The notes below the pieces were generated by a model that saw nothing but the letters and a program-made list of their open reading frames with translations, had not been told where the DNA came from and made no database searches. From Piezodorus guildinii (lineage: Eukaryota; Arthropoda; Insecta; Hemiptera; Pentatomidae): a DNA stretch of 64,000 nt. The stretch covers positions 104,998,116-105,062,115 of the forward strand of contig CM041294.1 of assembly GCA_023052935.1 (NCBI GenBank), in the 5' to 3' direction. Of the stretch, positions 60,001-64,000 are shown piece after piece (the stretch's first letter is position 1; every line of letters starts with the position of its first letter). The translations under genes and the position numbers were made by a program.

Positions 60001-60672
60001 TGGGAAACAATTTGGTTTGCTTTAGAACTGCGTAAATCATATAGATGAGCTCATCAATGATAATGGGAGACGTTTATGTAATAGATTAAATATATTTACA
60101 GGCATCTAAAGTTTTATTGAAATCACCTATAAAACAATGCTACAAACTTATTTTACTGACTAATTGACTAAATGAATTTATAGGTTTATGTAATATACTA
60201 ATAATTTATAGTAAAAATATATTTTTAAAATTACTATTATATTTATTTTTTAATAATGGTTGTAATTATGTCAACCTATTTTTTTTATTTTGGTCAATCA
60301 AAGAGTTATAAATTGTACATTTGATTTTTAATGAGATTTTATTTATTAGCTTCCCGTTATTCTCTATGTAATTACTAATTTGAATGAAACCAGAGCTAAA
60401 GAAATTTCGTTTCAACTGTTTACTTGTTTTATATTTTCTGGAAACTTTAATCTTTTGATGTGTTGAATAGGTTCGAGCTAAACAAGCAGCAAAGGCAGCT
60501 TCCATGCTCACACGTAACCCCGAAGCTGTAAAGCGTAGAATTGAGTATTCCCGTCTTCGTGAAATAGCGAGGATAGTGAGGAACACATTTATCGCCGAAA
60601 AAAAAACTGTACTCCCTAAGTCTCTTCTGTTGGACAAATTAAGTAGTTCTTACAGAGAAATTTTAACCCCAA
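48100..60672 (+). CDS. CDT1: Cdt1 (double parked) DNA replication licensing factor, last exon(s) missing
   Basis: Cdt1 loads MCM2-7 onto origins with ORC and Cdc6, and is inhibited by geminin. Exons: 48100-48483, 48563-48739, 48824-49008, 51206-51544, 51853-51995, 54643-54764, 55243-55402, 58990-59147, 60471-60672, all in phase, giving about 623 residues. The N-terminus carries a PIP box, QTSIAQYF (residues 4-11), with Lys at +4, as in CRL4-Cdt2 degrons. CDK-type sites include TPKK, SPKK and SPRK. The geminin-binding winged helix starts at LPYKYRALAETFRAIDAV (exon 4) and runs through RWHPEFEVDSVPDI (exon 7). The C-terminal winged helix is in exons 8-9 (ALKGIPKSLLEKVRAKQ, EIARIVRNTF). Exon 9 ends on a GTAAGT donor. 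The last 35-40 residues were not found before 64000. Confidence 0.93.
49816..50239. repeat. MITE with long imperfect inverted ends
   Basis: The left end AAGGCAGAGCTACACGGTGA and on to TAGGGTATGTGTAAATGAGG is inverted at the right end (CCTCACCTACACATACCCTA to GTAGCGCTGCCTT). About 50 bases pair with several mismatches. No ORF. It lies in Cdt1 intron 3. Superfamily not determined. Confidence 0.65.
50240..51205 (+). other. Cdt1 intron 3, remainder
   Basis: No exon recognised. A short open stretch at 50473-50718 has no family resemblance. GC-richer sequence near 50960-51070 may be an old repeat. Confidence 0.5.
52600..53620 (-). mobile_element. Jockey LINE ORF1 (gag) fragment
   Basis: The - strand frames give FHTYQLPEKKIPRVVIKGLH and NTIKEELTKYGYDASNIT, aligned with ORF1 of the LINE at 9900-11270, followed by CTRSQMHGPTKAYC and WIKCGQGHI (zinc knuckles, first Cys pair damaged). 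Upstream, RPPPIHINGVQNYSSL matches the region before it. Several frameshifts. It lies in Cdt1 intron 5. Confidence 0.82.
53621..54642 (+). other. Cdt1 intron 5, remainder
   Basis: AT-rich. Sequence near 53730-54090 contains inverted ATAATCG/CGATTAT blocks (GGGTGGGCATAATCG at about 53735 and CGATTATGCCCACCC at about 54077), which suggests a degenerate MITE of about 350 bases. No gene seen. Confidence 0.5.
55479..55788 (-). mobile_element. tRNA-derived SINE with target-site duplication
   Basis: On the - strand the head reads GTGTGGTCTAGCAGATAGAG (A box, about 55759-55777) and GGTTCAAACCCC (B box, 55725-55736), at tRNA-like spacing. The body is unrelated and ends in a T/A-rich tail. The duplication ATTTCTGAAAT lies at 55468-55478 and 55789-55799. 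It lies in Cdt1 intron 7 and is a different family from the SINE at 23495. Confidence 0.85.
56497..57338 (-). mobile_element. 5'-truncated Jockey LINE (RT end and poly(A))
   Basis: The - strand ORF 57309-56635 follows ADDTCVLSV and reads VWCQNWRIKINSNKSQQITF, RYLGLLLDKRLTWNPHTRLK, IIRPIWTYGVELWG, KILRKILNAPYF and RSLKRRWPRDLV. Its 3' UTR ends in a poly(A) tail, seen as T residues at 56497-56514. The reading frame is intact from the truncation on, so it is probably younger than its relative at 8903. Confidence 0.9.
58300..58740 (+). mobile_element. LINE fragment, C-terminal RT region
   Basis: One frame reads MDENPVPTKLFETRPSWHHP and KGRPRLLWVDYIMS, the conserved end of endonuclease-reverse transcriptase proteins. 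Flanking frames are broken. It lies in Cdt1 intron 7. Confidence 0.68.
59330..60060 (+). mobile_element. mariner-like transposase relic
   Basis: The + strand frames give SFVDDREIKTLLANDSHKMT, VWFPHNLMGKHLLD, ISDCLVKCHPNIPFFM, FIVFHHDMSLFFHLHALQTP and HPTDYQLFCFLLNFHNGKQF, in the order of a mariner transposase. Many stops and small deletions, with no clear ends. It lies in Cdt1 intron 8. Confidence 0.78.
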
Positions 60673-61208
60673 GTAAGTAAGATTGTTTGTTTTTGTGTGG
60701 CTCTCATCTATGATTTAATAATAATAAATAATCTTTATTATAATATAATATAAGATATGTAGTATTTTAAATATATTTATATTTCAATTGCTTATTCCTA
60801 TAGACAAAATATAATTTGTTTTAGTGGCTATTTTGAAATCATTAATATATTTAGATGAGATTTGCTAACACATATAACACACATAATATGTGTGACTTAA
60901 CTTAATCTTTTCTATTCATGAATGAATTTTGGGCTAAGTGTTGGGGTCTTAACTGATTTTGTTTTTACTTGTTATATGATGCAAATTTGTGTCTTCAGGA
61001 GCAATCAAGAGTGTTTGAAGTAGTTGTGTTATATATTTTTTTTTTTATTTTAATGATATAAACAGTTTTTTTTAGAAATTTAAGGATTAATACTTCTTTT
61101 TTTACATTTAATCATATTCATTTGTAGCTTATTAATTATATATATTATAAGGTAGAAGGAAAGGATCCCAAAGACTATTGTACTATGTACTTGCTGGAAT
61201 AATGTTAA

Positions 61209-62053
61209 CACTAGAAAGACATGAGCTTGATATATACCTATATTGCCTGAAAGCAGTCAAAAGACTGCATTGTGAAAAGATCACTAATGCTCAAAGAGTG
61301 AAAAAATGCCAATAAATGAATGTATTTCTGGCAGTGTAGTGGTCCAATCGTAAACCAAAATTCAGCGTGCTTCTTCTGTGCACTTTTTTTATGTTTAATA
61401 ATATTATCATTTATTATCAACGAAAATGCACTGACAACATTATTTGCCATAACGTTTCTTCTTGCGTAATCTGCTGGCCCTGTCACACCTTTGAAAATGC
61501 ACGTAGTGGTAACCTTCTGGGAATACCGCCTTCATCAAATTTCGACCACACAGTACCATCTGCAGCTGTTTCGGTCTCCTGAGGGGTATTTTCAGTTTCT
61601 TCATCTGATCTAATTAGCACCCTACGTCTTTTCCTGGTCACAATGATGATGTCTTCATTTTCATCGTTAGTGATCTCTTCATTGCTCTCTTCAGCATCAG
61701 ATGTCTCACTTTGAATATGATCCGATTTATCTTCAAATAATAGTCCCCATCTCATTGCTTTTGATTCTATATCGGAACAGTCTTCACCTCTCTTAGCTTT
61801 TCTAATAGTTCTCTTCCGTTGGACATTTCTTTTATGAACTTATGGCACAAAAGAAATTAACTGAACAACGTGTTAAAAAGGCTGACTGTGTGTAAAGCAG
61901 GCCTGACCCAAGTCGTGTTGTTAATTGGGCCTGACCCATTTATATGTTGTATAAAAAGTCACAAAATTATAATAAGCTGTGTCATTATTTAAATCATTAT
62001 TTTTTTAATTGAAATTCAAAAGCAGTTAGAATGACTTGCTTAGGCATCTAGTG
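61209..62053 (-). mobile_element. piggyBac-like element, internally deleted
   Basis: TTAA duplications (61205-61208 and 62054-62057) flank inverted ends CACTAGA and TCTAGTG. The - strand encodes an acidic N-terminus with a KRRR segment, DGTVWSKFDEGGIPRR, then in another frame GPADYARRNVMANNVVSAFS and IINDNII. These match the start of the DDE_Tnp_1_7 transposase of the piggyBac superfamily. The catalytic Asp triad region is missing, so it is non-autonomous. Confidence 0.8.
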
Positions 62054-62057
62054 TTAA

Positions 62058-62905
62058 ACCATATTTATTTATATTCTCATTTCTCTCTCCCTCACCTCTC
62101 CTTTAATAAAAGTCTCTACTCAACAGATGTACATTAATTTTTTATTGATTTAAATCAGAAATAGACCTGGAGCAAAGGTATACATTGCCTGCAATACTGG
62201 ACAGTTTTGTGGGTTTAGCAGATCTAAGCTATTGACATGATCTAACATCTAAAAAAAAATATTTTAACTTTGAAGGGTGAACAATACCGTATGGTTTTTG
62301 GGAATAAGGTTCTATTAACCATTAGAGCTCTAAATGCTCCTGGCCGAAACTGTCTGTAGGGAGGGTGCCTGGCAAGCGCTGACCATTGCTAGGCCAGAAT
62401 ACTTTTTCGCCACACTTAAATGACTATTCAAGGCAAAAACAGTAATAAATTATAGTGATTCTTTGCAGAATGCTAAATAATTAATGACTATTAAAATTAT
62501 GTATTGTAAGCATTTAAATTTTACAATCCACTAAGTAAGATATTTTCAACAGGAATTACTAAATTAATTCTGTGTAAAAAATTTCCAAACAATTATCGTT
62601 TTGAGTGCTTTGCATATGCGAAATGTGACAGCAAAATCTAATTGGTTAATGAGTGGGATGTAAAATGGGATTTCCATTTCGGAAATTATTGGTGATTTTT
62701 ATGACCCTAACACTGCCCAACCGCTACCTAAGGAAGGAAAATTACTAACAATACAAGGAAAAAATACCTGTATTAATTTTACATGAAAATGATTTGATTG
62801 AAAAAAATCGGTAAACACATACATCTACCCATATTCTAAGCCGATGACTTAGAGAAAATACAAATATGTGGTCGTAGGCCACTCAGATGACTCATCAAAT
62901 GCACA
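62058..62905 (+). other. flank between piggyBac and Tc1 relics
   Basis: AT-rich. GC-richer sequence at 62330-62400 is of unknown origin. No Cdt1 exon recognised. Confidence 0.5.
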
Positions 62906-64000
62906 CAGTGATGGAAAAAAGTATTTGCACAACACGTTTTTATGAATAAATTTGTTCAAGGAAACAAAAAACTTTGCTTTTCTTTTCAAAAATGAAAAGT
63001 ACATTTATTAAAACTGAGAAAAACCTTTTGTAAAAAAAATTACATTTCATAATGGAATAAAAAAATTAAAACAATAAAAGTGCTTGGAAAAAAGTATTTG
63101 CACACTTCGTCATTTACAAGTTAAAACGCAATTTTAATAGTTTTAATATTTTGTAAATAGGCCATTTGCGTCAATAATTGCTTGTAGGTGTCTGGGCATT
63201 GAATGTACTAGGTTTTTAATTAAATCTAGTTTTATTTGTTTCCATTCTTGAACAAGAAGTTGTTTAAGGTGATGTACACTAGTAATGTGGTGTTTTCTTA
63301 CATTTTGGCCTAGGGTGTGCCATAAATTTTCAATTATATTTATATCTGGTGACTGAGGAGGAGTGTGGAGCTGTCTTGGAACACTAAATATTAACCACTC
63401 CTTTGTTCTCCTCGCAATATGTTTTGGATCTTTGTCCTGCTGGAAATAGTACTGATCCTGGATTCCTAATTTTTCGACACTAACACGCAAATTACGGTGC
63501 AGAATGTTGACATACTCTTCCGCTTTTAAAATGCCTCCAATGCTCACAAAATTTCCGATGCCATGGTAGGAAACACCACCCCTGAACCATAACATGCCCT
63601 CCATCATGCTTTAAAATTGTTAAAACATTTTACTTCCTTAGGGCTTCATTACAATGTCACCATATCGTCCTTCGACCATCTGAACCATACAAATTAAACT
63701 TTCTTTCGTCAGAAAAGAAAGTATGTATGTACTCCTTAAGAAAAACAAGGCGCTTTTTGTGATTCGTTTCATTGATGTATGGCTTCTTTCTCAGAACTCT
63801 ACCATGGAGCTCTTCCGAATTCAGGGCATATCTAATTTTTCTGATAGTAACCTGGACTCCAGGCGTTGATTGGATCATGGCAGCCAGAACTTATCACGGT
63901 ATTTTTAAGAGCTTCTTTTCTTATTTTTCTCTTTAACACGGAAATTAACTTTTTTTGGACGCCCTTTACGATCACTGTTTTCGGTTAAACCACGTTCCTA
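62906..64000 (-). mobile_element. Tc1-like transposon, runs off the window
   Basis: The end CAGTGATGGAAAAAAGTATT (62906) is repeated inward at 63083-63104, as in long Tc1 ends with internal direct repeats. The - strand transposase in two frames reads VTIRKIRYALNSEELHGR, VLRKKPYINETNHKKRL, TFFSDERKFNLYGSDG, then VSYHGIGNFVSIGGILKAE, YYFQQDKDPKHIARRTKEWL and PQSPDINIIENLWHTLGQN. The three catalytic positions (D in SDERKF, D in FQQDKDPKH, E in IENLW) are present. One frameshift or stop region lies at 63608-63656. Confidence 0.9.

Noticed and set aside
1..64000. CRISPR arrays, bacterial operons, rRNA or free-standing tRNA genes
   Set aside because: None seen. The only tRNA-like sequences are SINE heads with unrelated bodies and target-site duplications.

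Overview
The window is AT-rich eukaryotic nuclear DNA from an insect. I infer this from the short GT-AG exons, the two insect-like housekeeping genes, and the Jockey, mariner, piggyBac and Tc1 relics. The order cannot be fixed from the sequence; a hemipteroid insect is a guess. There are three host genes, and most of the remaining recognisable sequence is transposon debris.

Region 1 (247-33902, + strand) is the 3' two-thirds of a PIKfyve/Fab1 phosphatidylinositol-3-phosphate 5-kinase gene. I could join 25 exons in one unbroken reading frame: end of the DEP domain, chaperonin-like domain, CCR domain and the complete PIPK kinase domain to the stop codon. The FYVE domain lies upstream of the window. 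Its introns hold nested LINEs, mariner relics, tRNA-derived SINEs, MITEs and five hairpin (foldback) elements. One LINE landed two bases upstream of an exon, and its target-site duplication rebuilt the splice acceptor.

Region 2 (33903-42145) is the convergent space between PIKfyve and the zinc-finger gene. It holds 3' UTR sequence, a TTAA-flanked piggyBac-type MITE and a reverse-oriented MITE copy.

Region 3 (42146-about 47950, - strand) is a C2H2 zinc-finger gene with at least 11 fingers in two exons and a C-terminal helical tail. Its large intron carries a sixth foldback element, bounded by a 16-bp target-site duplication.

Region 4 (48100 to beyond 60672, + strand) is the replication-licensing factor Cdt1 (Drosophila double parked): nine exons from an N-terminal PIP-box degron to the C-terminal winged helix. 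The last exon is not found and probably lies outside the window. Cdt1 is divergent from the zinc-finger gene, and a palindromic E2F-type site lies between or at the edge of the two. Cdt1 introns hold Jockey, mariner and SINE remnants.

Region 5 (60673-64000) holds a TTAA-flanked piggyBac relic and a Tc1-like element that runs off the end.

The most unusual feature is a set of six dispersed foldback elements in introns. Each carries a hairpin followed by GAAAC(A/G)TTG or a decayed form of it, and the best copies have a CTGATGA upstream. This resembles the hammerhead-like signature of Penelope-like retroelements. At least two have 13-16 bp target-site duplications, which suggests mobilisation by reverse transcription.
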